A program made the position numbers and the translations under genes. The notes under the pieces are model-generated. The model saw nothing but the letters and a program-made list of their open reading frames with translations. It had not been told where the DNA came from and did not search any database. Positions 23,946-35,827 of a stretch of 64,000 nucleotides of DNA are shown piece after piece. Numbering within the stretch: the stretch's first letter is position 1; the number at the start of each line of letters is the position of its first letter. The stretch comes from Mariannaea sp. PMI_226 (taxonomy: Eukaryota > Ascomycota > Sordariomycetes > Hypocreales > Nectriaceae). The stretch is taken from NCBI GenBank assembly GCA_024336345.1, contig JANFOG010000018.1:62001-126000 (forward strand), in the 5' to 3' direction.

Positions 23946-25900
23946 GTACACAAGAAAAAAGAACCATCACCTTAGACAGGGCACCTACCTACCTACCTAC
24001 ACCAGTTACTATGTACAGTATCTATATTCCGTAGATAGTAAATAGTCAGACCAGACCTGACTAATTGTCCATCAGTGACATGCCTGCCAAGGCGCCTACA
24101 CATGATACTACCGGAAAAATACAGAAAATGGCCGGTATAACCGAGTCCGTATTAGTGAACATTTGGCTTGGCATCAGCAGGAACAAGAAGAAAGCGGTAC
24201 TGTGATCGAGCAGTCCAAGTCAAAGGGCCAAAAAAAAAAAAAACCCCCGAAACCTAGGAGAGACAAGATGAGATCGCGGAGGATGCTGTATCCGGACAAA
24301 GTCAACATACGAAACCTCGGTATCTACCTACTATAATCTGTAGTAGGAACCAAGGTAAAGGAAGTTACCGCGTGCGTGTGGCGCGTAATTACTATCTGCC
24401 AACTTGGGTGATCTCTCGGTGATGGCCGTCAATGCACATCGCTTTCTTCCGCTTCTTGTGTCTTCTTTCGTATCTTCTCCGGTTGGTGGCACCAGCCACA
24501 CTCGGCTCGTTGTTACATCCGTCATTTGCCACAGCCGCAAAAAAAGGAAAACAAGATTGCGGCCTCCCTTTCCCTCCGTTCCCTCCTTCCTTGCCTCCCC
24601 CTCATCTCGTTCCCATCCTTCTAGCCTTCTAGAAGGCGTCTCTAAACTCTAAAGATACGAAATAATTCTTATAAAAATACAACCCGAGGAGAAACTTTAT
24701 GCTGAGTGGCGGAGATGTTTCCAAAAAGAGAAGAAACCAAAAAAAAAAAAGAGTAGAGTAAACCTGAAAAAATAACAAAAATTAGAGGTGGTTTGCCTCG
24801 CCTCCTCCAAGTTTTTCTTTTTTTTTTTCTTGCCTCCCCTCCAAATTGTATCAACCAACGTCTCCAAGAAAAACATCGCCAATCCCATTTCCCCAGCTTC
24901 ATCCCACATCCATCTCGCCACTGCACATCTCCCCGATCCCCAGAAAATCTATCAATCAATTTCGTAAAAACAATCGTCCCCCTCATTTTCCAATTGATCA
25001 TTCTCCATCGTATTAAGTTTATTAACTTCGTGCATCATCCCCAGGAAAGGAAACATAACCTTGTTTTCCAGCACATGGCAGTCCCCCCTCGTTCCCCAGG
25101 AAATGGCTGTTTTTCTTGACATACAGAATCCAGAGGGGGGCGGTTGGGGGCGTTGTGTGATGCGGGGAACCGACAACAGCCGAAGCAAGACGAGGAGGGG
25201 TTTGTCAGAGAAACGACAGTCATCTCGGCCCTGTTGAGACACTTGCCCAAATGAATGTATTCTAAGGCCAGTTTTCTTAGGTCCCTTCTTTCTCCCCTTC
25301 CCTTTGTACTCTTGGCCCTGATTTTGCCCCTTGATTTCTTCTCGTAATAATGAAACCATCGTGATCGGCGATGAGTTCCTTGGCATTGCGTTGCCCACAT
25401 GCGCACCCTAGTTAGTACATTTACTACGTATTGTCAGTATATGCACAATTACAGTGCAAGTGTAAGTACTACGGTAATTATAGTTAGTAGTTTATCTATC
25501 TATCGTGTTTTCGGGGGTTTTGTCTCTCTCACTCTCTCTCTCTCTCTTTCTTATTTTGCTAGTCGTCCTCTCTTGTCTAAAACTATACAAATTCTATGTA
25601 TTCTATGTAGGCACTATAGTAGACACTATAGGACTATCCTTCAATTACCTCACCGGAAACCAACTAAAACTACCATCTCATCTCTACATACATAGTACTG
25701 ATCCAAAAGGTCCCCTCCCCTCCCTTCCCTCTAATTCCAATAGTCTTCTTTTCTTCTCCCATCGCATATCCAAGTGTCTATTAAAATCCACACGACAAAA
25801 ATTCCTAACCATCTTCTACCAACTCAGGAAGTCGTGGAACTTTTGGAGTCCCTATGGAGCAACGATCTCCCCATGCGACCACTTCTGGCCCATGCCGCCA

Positions 25901-26095
25901 TCAAAAGGTCCTCTTGGGACCCCTGTCTAGCGCACCTGCAAATGCTCTGGCCCTGCCGTTGTTGGGGTTGGCCTCATCGGACGTGCCAGGGATCCGGGGT
26001 CCAGTTTTCTGTAGGTAGCCTTGCGGGACGGTCAACGGCCGTCTTGTGGGGCGAGATCCAATCTTCAATGCCGGTGTGTGTGCTCCGTTTTGCAT
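25901..26095 (-). CDS. candidate 64-codon small ORF
   Basis: Minus-strand frame starting at an ATG (26095) with A at -3, ending in TGA at 25903-25901. It is rich in Pro, Gly, Arg and Lys, with no low-complexity tract, unlike its surroundings. Just past a GGGG run near its 3' end, another frame continues with GGMGQKWSHGEIVAP and then TAG. A one-base deletion in that run would join the two into one protein of about 79 residues. The plus strand is also open here (25774-26166), so strand choice is uncertain. No family is recognised. It may be a small gene, a frameshifted remnant or chance. Confidence 0.2.
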   Translation of the reverse strand: MQNGAHTPALKIGSRPTRRPLTVPQGYLQKTGPRIPGTSDEANPNNGRARAFAGALDRGPKRTF

Positions 26096-29000
26096 TATGC
26101 CGCCTTAAGGTGTTCAGCTATCCAGTCCATGTATGTGGATTGGATGTCTGGAAGTGCCACTTCTAATGGCGATTAAGATAAGGTCCATGTATGCATATAT
26201 TTGCGTTGACTGTCGCATACTTATGCCTTCATGTAGCTAAGACAACTACTTACCGTCACAACATCACTATCATTATTATCATCATATTATCATCATCATC
26301 ACCATCCCGTCTCTTATATACAAGATACCTAATATGTCCCTTTAAAAAAAAATTACGTTGAATACAAGAAAAACTGATGTGTATTAGAAAAAAATTTAGA
26401 GAAATAGAGAGCTAAAACTGCCAGATACAAACCTCACCTCACTCACGTGGAAATGGATACCATACCCATTAGTTAAGAGACTCTCGCCTCTCAGTCCCCT
26501 CCATCCCCCCCCCTCCCCCCATGCCCTCTCTACCTTTCCGGAAACAGTTCAATGCTCCGATAGGCTAAGGGTACTTGCGTGGCGTGCTGCTTATGCCAAG
26601 CAGAGCCGCAGGTCCCCTCCCTCCAAGGAACAACAGTTGGAAGTGCGAAATTGCCCCCCTGTTCGACGACGACCCAGTTTGCCAGGTTAACTACTACTAC
26701 TATGTACATAGTATGCGCAAGGGTGGTATTCTGCTTTTTCGCTCTTTCACGATACCACGCCCCCCTGTGAGCAGCCCCTCCTCGGCCCAGACATCCCAAA
26801 AAAGAAGAAAAAAAGGAAGGTCTACTGTGTGAAGGAGAGAAACGAATAATTTGAAATGCCATCTCATCACTGTTTCGTTGACATGCGCACATGACTGACT
26901 GTTGACGACGCCCATGCGCCAAGATGTCGACGTCCATACTGTATGCGGCATGTGCGGCACACGCGCCGCTGAGCTAGTTCAATAGCACTCGACTTCATTC
27001 CATAATAGTTCAGTTGACTTGGCATGACATGACATGACACGACATGCCACGATTCCCACTGGTCTGCTGCAGAGATATCAACGCTTCCAGCGCGTCTCCA
27101 AGATAAACGAGACCAGGCATGTTCAAACGCCCGCACAGTACCACCCACCGACCATCCCCCGCAGCTCATGACTCTCACCTGGGAGCCCTTTTGTCTTTCC
27201 TTTCTGGAACGAGAGAGACTACCTTGTCCGATTCAATGGACTTAACACCACACTGCTACGTACGTTGATTGGCCTGACACTTGAGTGACAAGGCCCCCCA
27301 AGCAGGAAGGTCGATGACTCGGGTTAAAGAACTGCGAGTACGGAATACCACGTGTGGAAATACTGTACCACCTGCAAAAAAATGGTGAGATATTGTATGG
27401 GAGACCCAACGGAGCAACATCCAGTATCTATGAATCGTCTTCTTAACTCCATAAACACCGTTCGGATCTCAGTTGACCAGACATTCGGATAACGCACCGA
27501 CTCATACCGAATGCGCGGCACGGATATTGGACATGAAAAAAGATTCTCCCTCTGCCCCGTCGAATAAGCTACTAAACTATTAACCTCCCTTTCAAGCATG
27601 ACAATCATTTGTTCGCCCGTCTGTCCATCCTCTCTCCACCCCGCCTTCTCCGCGCCGCCTTCTCCCTCTCTCTCTGTTGCTGACTCTCTCTCAACTAACT
27701 GTTTCATAATTAGCCAACCTTTGAGTCCCGCATTTGCAACACACACCCCCTCCCTCCCACCTTCAACCAGGTGCTTGGTGCATTTTTTTTCTTTTCTTTC
27801 TAATGTCTATTCCGACTTTTCACATTCGAGTTTCTTAATTATGCGAATCTTAGATGTGTTTGCGCAACTTGTCATTTACTGTATCTCTCCTCTTTCACAC
27901 ACTGTCTCTCTCTTCGCTGTGCCTCTTACTATCTCGCCCCTCCCGACCCTCGTAAATTTCCCACCAGCGCTCCGCTCTCTTCCTTAGTAAACATACTGCT
28001 CCTAGTAAATCATTCTTTAATACAAGTGGAGTTTAATTAATAATAAACGCTTTCGCTGGAGCAATAAGCTTATCTACTAAATTATGTACAGATTACTGTA
28101 CCACAGGCCAGCATAACAACGGGGACCACACCATCAACAGGCTCATGCTCAGGCTCTTTTGTAGATCGCGTCCGAAAGTGTCTTTATTCTTACGTACCAA
28201 CAACTCAGTATTCACCCTTTTTCGGATTGTGTCCAATTTTCGATTCTGTTCCGACCGACATAATGACATGGGGGAATTATCAATCCATTCTGACGGTAAT
28301 GAATAGCCGTCTCAGGTCATCTTTCCCCGGACTCTCCCTGCATCTGGTGTTAATACATCTTGACTATTACCAGACCAAATGGCTTGCCAAATTGAGAGCG
28401 AGGGGCTAGTCTGGTTCGAACCTTGTCTCAATCGCCTATTGACATATCCTTGATATTCATCCGTACTACACGACTGCAAGGGAGAAGTCCATTTCCGCTT
28501 CAAGCACAATTCATATTCGGTCGGTTGCTCACCTTCCATATCTAGCAACCTCCATTGGTAGCAATCAATCAATATATATCGCTTTCAGAATTACCTTGTA
28601 TATCCGCGAATAGCCCTGTATAGGCGAGAGGCTCGGAATAATAATCGCCCTGGTAGAAGCGACATCACAAACGCGAGGAGCGTGGCAACATGCCTGATCC
28701 TCCTTCAACTAGGCCTTTCCAACCCGACCTTCGCAACCCGTTAAACCGAATGCAAAAGCTCTCAGGCAACTTGAGGGCAATTGTTTTTTTTTTTCAACCT
28801 TCTCATTCACTGTCTACTGGTCACCTCCAAATTACTGTTGACGCATTGATAAATCGGGCTCCTCTCCACATCTCACCAGGCAGCCAGATTCATGCTTCAA
28901 CCTCATTGAACAATAAGACAAAACGAGGAAATAAAAATCAAGTAACGCCGAACAGCAGTATATACATTTCTGCTGCCTGATCTCATTGAATCTTCTAGGG

Positions 29001-29464
29001 ACGCTGTTCCCCGTTCAACCGGGACAAGCCACCCCTTTGTTTATCCATAATTGTTCTGTTGTTCACCAGGCAGACGAATAACGCCCTTGAGCGACAGAAT
29101 TAATTTGTGAGAGAACATGTATCACATCAAAGAAATATCTGCAAAACTTGCTAGAGAGTTCACAAAACAAAACATGATGCTCTTTTCTCCTGTTTGCGTC
29201 TCCTCTTTTTTTTTCCCCCTGGCATCATCCTATGTCATGTTCAGGCAGCAAGAATTTTCCAGAAGTGTGATAAATAGACCTGTGTGCGTAAACCGCTGTT
29301 GTGAATGTCGTCGGTATATCTAGTGTATATTCAACGGTTAGAATCAGAAGTAGTAAGAACAGCAAACAATCACTTCAATTAATCTTAGGCCAATTTCCCT
29401 CACTCCTTCTAGCTCTACAAAGAAGGCCAAGCAACAGGCGTTCTCTGTTGAGGTTCTTCATACA

Positions 29465-31507
29465 ATGCTCTCAATTGAACTTGACTTCGACGCTGAGCGA
29501 ATCGCTCGGGAGAAGGAGAACCAGGCTCTGTTCACAAAGCTTGTCGGCCAATTCTCTCCCGCTCCAGCCCTCGGCGTCAACCCGGCTCCGGATGGGTCCA
29601 AAAACACCATCGTCGCCGTCCGGGTCCGGCCCCGTCTTGATATGGAAATCGCCTGCGATGAGCCCCAGGCCGTCTTCGCGCGCACTGGTGAATCTGGCGT
29701 CGTCGACGCCCACCAGCTTCGGCGTTCTGTCAGAAACAGACCGCCCACGTTGCAGGCAAGTCTTCTCTCCTTGTCATATTACACGCAGACAACCCCCTCT
29801 GGTGGATTCGAAAGTTGCTAACTCTTAGCCCCCCATAGACGTCCACTTTCCGAGTTGACCGTGTATATAATGAGAAAACTCACACCGAAGACATCTACAA
29901 CGACATCGTCAAGCCCCTTGTTCCCTGGGCCCTCAATGGAGGCACCGCAACGCTATTCGCTCACGGCCAAACGGGCTCTGGCAAAACATACGTCACCAAA
30001 AGCCTTCAGTACCTGGTGGCCGAGGAGATCTTCAAGGACGATTCCTATCACAAGTGTCGAGTTGTGATGTCCATCATCGAACTGGCTGGCAACTCTGCCT
30101 ACGGTAAGTACTTATTCATCTCTCGTCCTCGCCTCATCCCTGCTCCTCTTCTCTTCGGCACTATACTAGAACTATCTAACACACAGTCATCTAGATCTTC
30201 TCAACTCCAGTAATCCCGTACCCATTCTCCAGGATTGCTTCGGCAACACCCAACTCCGGGGCGTCTTGGAAGTGGCTATCACATCCCATTCTAGCATGAT
30301 CGAGTACCTTGATAAGGCATCTGCCCTCCGACGTGTTTCCGCTACGGACAAGAACAACGCATCCTCGCGTTCACATGCCATCTGCCGCATCCGCATCGAC
30401 CGCGCCCCCGGCCAGGAACGGGGTGATCTCTACCTGATTGATCTAGCAGGCTCCGAAGCTGCCCGCGACTCCGTCGCCCACGGCGCTCTGCGACTGAAGG
30501 AGACGCGCGAGATCAACGCAAGTCTCTCTGTACTCAACGTGTGCATCCGCAGCAAAGCCGATGCTGATACCAGCACCAAGAAGAAGTCTCGCGTGCCATT
30601 CCGTCAAAGTGCTCTGACAAGAGTTCTCAAGCACATCTTCGACCCAGCCTCAAGCAAGGCCTGCAAGATGGTTGTGCTTGCGTGCGTCAATCCATGCTTC
30701 GGGGACGTCGGCCCTAGCAAGAACACGCTGCGATACGCAGGGACTTGCCGAGCCATGGTAGCCAAGCACAAGTCTCAAGTATACGATGCTAAGAAGCCTG
30801 TCACCTGGTCCAATGCACAGCTCAAGGCTTGGATTAAAAGCAATTCCGGCATACCTGCGGTAGATGCGGACGTGCTCGCGCCCTTTGAGTCTGGCGCCCA
30901 ACTTCTCCGGCTCTCCATCAGCCAGTTCGTAGACCGCTGCCTCATGACTCCTGGTGTCACTCCTCAACAAGCTGGGGCTTTCCAGTCGAAGCTCTGGCTC
31001 ATGCACGTTGATGCAAATGATTCAAGACACAAGAAGAAGAATAATAATAATAAGACGTTGGAGAACCCGTCTTCCTCATCATCCCTTGAAGAGGTCTCTG
31101 GCAATGAGAGCGGCATATCTCAGGAAGTATCCAGCCAAGAACCCAGTCAGCTTCTCAGATGCCTCGATTTCAAGCAGCGAATTCGGCCCGGCATGGCAGT
31201 ACAATGGGATGCCAGCCAGTTCCCTCTGGCACAGCCGGGCATGAACATTGCCGTCGTCCTCTCAGATGTCACCGCTGTGGCTCATTCCACCACGGACTTA
31301 TTTGGAGCTCCCGTCAACCCAGAACAGGAGCCCAAGGAGCGCGGCACTCGGTATCTCTGCGCCTTGATGACACCCATTCATACGATGGTGAACTCGGGCT
31401 ACGACCTCCAGTTGTGGAAGCAGGTTGTCGTCAACGTCTGCGACATGATGGGCGAGGTTATTATGGTTTACGACGCAGAAGCCAGGCATTACTTTATTCA
31501 GGTATAG
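29465..31507 (+). CDS. kinesin-like motor protein with C-terminal SAM-like segment
   Basis: Three exons (29465-29755, 29839-30103, 30195-31507) give 622 residues. The motor domain starts at about residue 47 with NTIVAVRVRP. It has the P-loop GQTGSGKT (140-147), switch I NNASSRSH (239-246) and switch II LIDLAGSE (266-273), so nucleotide binding and hydrolysis residues are intact. It moves on or remodels microtubules. The arrangement, with only about 45 residues before the motor, resembles kinesin-13/KIF24-type proteins, but the subfamily is not certain. After the motor, residues about 388-445 (starting VTWSNAQLKAWI) look like a SAM or CH-type helical protein-interaction domain. A Ser/Asn-rich linker and a folded tail with a DFKQRIRPGM-like stretch follow. 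Intron 1 uses a GC donor (CAG|GCAAGT); intron 2 is GT-AG. There is no long coiled coil, so it may act as a monomer or via partners. Confidence 0.88.
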
Positions 31508-34388
31508 AAGAAAGTTCATGTCAAAGGGGAGTGAGTAAATTTGACTGTTACATTGAGCGATCCCACATCAATGGTAGAAACGGTAGAGAGGAAATAGGAA
31601 AACAAAAATCGTGTGATAGACTCGTGTGGTTTTTATTTAAAAAAAAAAAAAAAAAAAAAAACCGATTGCCAGCTCTCTTTTCGAGGGCTAGCACATATAG
31701 AGGTTTCGTAAAAGTAACAAATTAATCAACAAAACTTTCATTCACATATATATAACACCATAAATATTCCATATTGGATCATCTTCAGCTACCTAGACTA
31801 CCTCGTAACTATTATCAACGAGCATCTGTTGCGTGTTCACATGAGACTTACCCTGTAGCCACCAAACAAAAAACCTTGCTGCTTCAAAACGTGATAAGGA
31901 CTATCCATCTTTTCCTTTTTGCAGAGGCATCATGGGGAGTAAAGAAACTGATCATTGGTGGGTTTGGCAAGTCACTTTACGAACTGAGAAGTCAAAGCAT
32001 ATGATAGCGTTAAAAAACCCTATCAAATATCTGATTTCGGACAACGGGCTTCTGGAGACGCTGGAATGCTTGTGTGTAAAAAATGCCTTACCTAACTGCA
32101 GCCGAACTAGGTATGTGCTTTGAGCCACTAAAAAATGCACTGGAAAAACTACTACAGGTTACTGGAAGAGCACAGAGGGCGGCTCACTGGACGATCCCTG
32201 AGAAGGACTAGGCACTGAAAGGACCACTGAAAGAGCCACCAAAGGAGTCATTAAATATCTATGGATATTTATGTTTTTTTATCCTAAAAAATAAAAAATA
32301 AAAGTATACGTGGTATGATTTGAACATGGTGTTTTAATATCTATTTTACTGATGTATTTCTATTGAACATGAAGGGTTTCTTGGGATAGTCAGGTTTCCA
32401 ATCAGCCCGTACCGTAAGTATGAGCTCAAGACGCGGAGTCTCTTACAGATTAAATGTGCGCTGAATGAGCAAGAGTCACGTGCATGTAAACAAATCAAAG
32501 CGGGAACATCCTCTGCCCACAAGGATCAACCGAGCGAGAGCTAAATAGAGCTGGATAGAGCTAGGCTACAGGGGACGCGGTGGGTGGTGGGGGTGGCAGC
32601 ACAACACCCTCCCTCTCTCTCATCACTTCGTTCCTCAAGAGAAATTGCGGCAACCTACTATGTACCACCCACCCCCTTGCTTACTGCGGTGACCAAGGCC
32701 ATGAAGGAGCCGAAAACGGTGCTGTCAATAAAAAGACAAGGAAGAAAAAGAACCCAAAATGCGTCGACAGTGTTCTTGTTTGCTCCTCATGGCACGATAA
32801 CTGGCGACCCGGAACTCAACGGACATTGTCGAGGCCCAAGCCGCTCAAACAACTCGATGCTGCAACCAAGCCAACGCGCAAACAACTGAGCAGTTAAGCA
32901 AGATGGAGGGACTTCGGACTTCTCACACACACATCTTGCATTTGGAGTCGAATGAACGAAAAAGGTGAGAAAACTTGACTATGGATGCATCAGGAAGTGG
33001 ATTATTGAGACATCATCATTACTGCAGACATGAGACATTGCAACACCATCTCCGGAGTGAAAGGGGTGAGACACTCAGAAACGAGGTCTATGCCATCAAC
33101 GGACAGTGTGAACTCGAGGACAAGTCAAGCTGGGTTAAGACGATCAACCACGACTTGCTGTGAATATACCACATCCACGACCGCCCACCCTAGTTAAAAA
33201 TGACTTTGGGCACAACATAGAAATAAGATATTTCTTTTTTTTTATCTTTCTTCTTCTCATCAGGCACATTTCAACTACTGCGAGGATACTTAGTTAAATT
33301 GTGGCAACAACAGCGATAGTGCTCTGGATATCGTTATTGCATCAAAGGGAGTCGGAATACACAAGTTCTAGGCGACCGCTCACCCTAGTCATAATCCCCT
33401 TGGGGACAACATAGGGATGGGATCATTTCTTTCATCTTTCTTTTCACTAGCACCTGAAATGGCCTTTTGATCTCTTCACTATTCACACCCTACCTACCTA
33501 CCTACGCCTTGGCACCATCCAGTGAGTAAGCCCCATTGATGTCGCTGTTCTCTCGATACAATAGGGTGTTCACACTCATCACTCAAACCACAAGGAAGGA
33601 ATGATTCTAAGAACCACCGAACTGATTTCGCCGACTCAGGTATATTGTTATGCCTTGTGGCTCTCGATAAGAACCTGATTAACATATATCACGCCGAACC
33701 CGTCAAGCCCCAAAGCGTTGTTTCGCGTTGGTCTTAACACACCTTCGACACTTAATAACAAGGGATATCGAGAAGGACACAAATTCAGACATTGTGTGGG
33801 CCCTTTTTCATTGGTCTGGTTTAAAGGCAACATGGAAGTCCAATGCAAATACAAACAATAATAAAACACCCAAGCCCTCTAAGGCGATCAAATCGTTCCT
33901 GATATTTCAGGTTGTCGATCGTTCAGTCAGTGATTCACACTCAAGGCCATAGTGAAGTGGCTTATGGCGGTCACGTTGTCGGCAAGGCTGACAATAGCGC
34001 ATTCAGCGTAAACCAATGGGAATGAGAGTGAATGAGAGAATGAGCAACTCCGGCATAAAACAAACAACACCTAAAGAAATCGGTTAGTCTCAATCTCCTT
34101 GTCACATCAAATGGAAATCGTCGCTCCTTTTTTTCTCATCCCCTCTCGTCCCTCTCGACTTGCCTTTCTCATCGCAACCCCAAACCACCACTGCCGATCC
34201 CACAAATGATTTGACTGTTTCTACTTGGTCCATTACATTGCCTACGCAATTTGAATGTGCCTTTCGACTGTCGTATACACCCTCACGTCATTTCCTCAGC
34301 TGGTGCGCTACAACGAAGAGATCGTTTAACCTTGTGATCAAGAAGTTGCTAACGAGCTTCTACAAAGACATCTTCCACCCCAAACCCT
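31508..34388. other. 2.9 kb intergenic region
   Basis: Begins with the kinesin 3' region and a poly-A tract of about 23 at 31639-31661. Contains a short decamer-like repeat (AGCTAAATAG/AGCTGGATAG/AGCTAGGCTA) at about 32538-32567 and a diverged direct repeat pair listed separately. CT-rich sequence at 34120-34180 is probably the promoter of the following gene. No protein gene is supported. Confidence 0.5.
33178..33460 (+). repeat. pair of diverged direct repeats, about 90 bp each
   Basis: A segment starting CGACCGCCCACCCTAGT at 33178 and continuing with CACAACATAGAAATAAGAT, then ATTTC and a T-rich tract, recurs at 33373 as CGACCGCTCACCCTAGT with GACAACATAGGGATGGGAT, ATTTC and a similar T-rich tract. 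The spacing between copies is 195 bp. Clear but imperfect similarity over roughly 85-90 bp suggests an old duplication or remnants of a repeat element. Confidence 0.6.
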
Positions 34389-35827
34389 ATGCCTGTCGAG
34401 AAGGTTTCCGCGCTCTCCATTATGGAGGGTCGTGAAATCACAAGGGAGCTGATGACCATCCAGAACCTCGAGGTGGCAGAAATACGTCAAGTTTCCTCAC
34501 AAAAACTAGACGAGCTTACTACAAAATTGGTAGAAGATCTGTTTCGCGACTTCAATGTCAACAAGGATCAGAACCTTGGTTGCTTCAGGGCAACTGTCAC
34601 CAAGCTCAAACGCTCTCGCCTTTGGACTCCAGATCGTCTCTTTTCTTGGGACGGATACGAGAACATCCGGTCCACAGCTTTCGCATGCAAACATTTTCAT
34701 TCTGCACATAAAAAAATTTGCATGATGCCTGCTCCCAAGATGCTGATGTTCTGGGCTGCAGTGAATGTTCGCCAGCTTCCTAACACGTTGCTCGCTGGCC
34801 TAACTTCCGTTATTCGGAAGAGCCAGCTATTCAGATACTTAGATATAGCAATTGCAGTTTGGCCACAACATCAAGGTATCTTTGTCATCGAGGACCGGGC
34901 CATCAAGGAACCTGTCGTTACCCATGAGAAAATAAGCGGCATCACAGTTGTTTGGGCGAATACAAGTAGTCCAACTCACATGGAAATTTCTGTGCAGCGA
35001 GATACGAACGACTTGTTCGGTCGGATTGAAGACGTTCCCTCTTGGCTACAACTTGAAACTTCCGACGACGAGATAGACCAGCAACACCCACCAAAGGAAC
35101 AAGAACAACTGATTCTGGATCGTCTCCAGGATGTCCGCCAAGCCCGTCAGTCTAACTTAGACACCAATAATAACGTGGAGAATCGATTAGTCACCATCGA
35201 GACAATCTACACCCGACAGGAAGCGATGGACATGGCTGGTGACCTGTTCGACCTGCTAGAATTTCCTATGCGGGCTAGCGGTGTGAATTTGGACTCCCGA
35301 TTTGACGATTGGATTTCGGACGAGCACATTCTACTCCTGACCGAACGACACCGTCACCTTTCATGGCAGTGGTTGAAGAACAATGGAAGAGACCACTGGG
35401 CTGCCAAGATCCAGAGCCTACCTCAGTCATTCCCCGATTATGTGGTACGCACCGAGACTGGTTTGCAGCCCCGTGTCAAATCTCGGGTGGAGAAGCAAGT
35501 CTCAGACCAACTTGGTTGTCTCGACGCAGGCGCAAGTCATGTTGAACTGGTGAACAAGTGCATTGACGAAATGAGGTTTGTTTACATGTTGAGTAGCGAT
35601 TTATGCAATGCCATACTAACTGCAACTCCTCGTCATGTAGGAGTAAGCTAAGCGACAAGATCGATAAACTGGGTGATAAGATTCAGAGGCTCACCGACCA
35701 GCTTGATAATGGTAACGTGGGCATGAGACCCCCCCACAAGAGGACCAGGAACGTGTCTCCAAGTGAAGATGATGATAGCCAGATTAAAGAAGAGGGCGCC
35801 GAGCGATCTGACCCTGCCACTCATTGA
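34389..35827 (+). CDS. hypothetical protein, 457 residues
   Basis: Two exons, 34389-35575 and 35641-35827, with a 65-nt intron (GTTTGT donor, ACTAAC branch, CATGTAG acceptor) and preserved frame. I do not recognise the family. The N-terminal half (to about 200) is mixed alpha/beta in character with basic patches (KLKRSRLWTPDRLFSWDGYE). The middle holds an acidic, Gln-rich stretch (about 220-260). The C-terminus has a short heptad-like coiled coil (KLSDKIDKLGDKIQRLTDQL) followed by a basic PPHKRTRN and an acidic tail, compatible with a nuclear protein. No signal peptide or membrane helix is seen. It borders the accessory-looking region and may be lineage-specific. Confidence 0.7.

Larger units (their letters stand above)
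20523..29464. other. 8.9 kb stretch without a convincing protein gene
   Basis: Many short frames occur on both strands but all are low-complexity, start at non-ATG codons or lack domains. Visible structure: polypyrimidine promoter-like tracts near 23065-23105 and 24540-24610; a CT tract at about 25522-25549; a CA tract at 23909-23941; ACCTACCTACCTAC at about 23983-24000; ATC/ATT triplet runs near 26265-26305. A more GC-balanced island at about 25790-26160 is listed separately. The B-box-like TGGTTCGAACC at about 28410 is not part of a foldable tRNA. The first few hundred bases after 20522 are presumably the PTR2 promoter. Confidence 0.5.

Noticed and set aside
28400..28425. B-box-like TGGTTCGAACC
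   Set aside because: The flanking bases do not pair into a T arm and no cloverleaf can be drawn.
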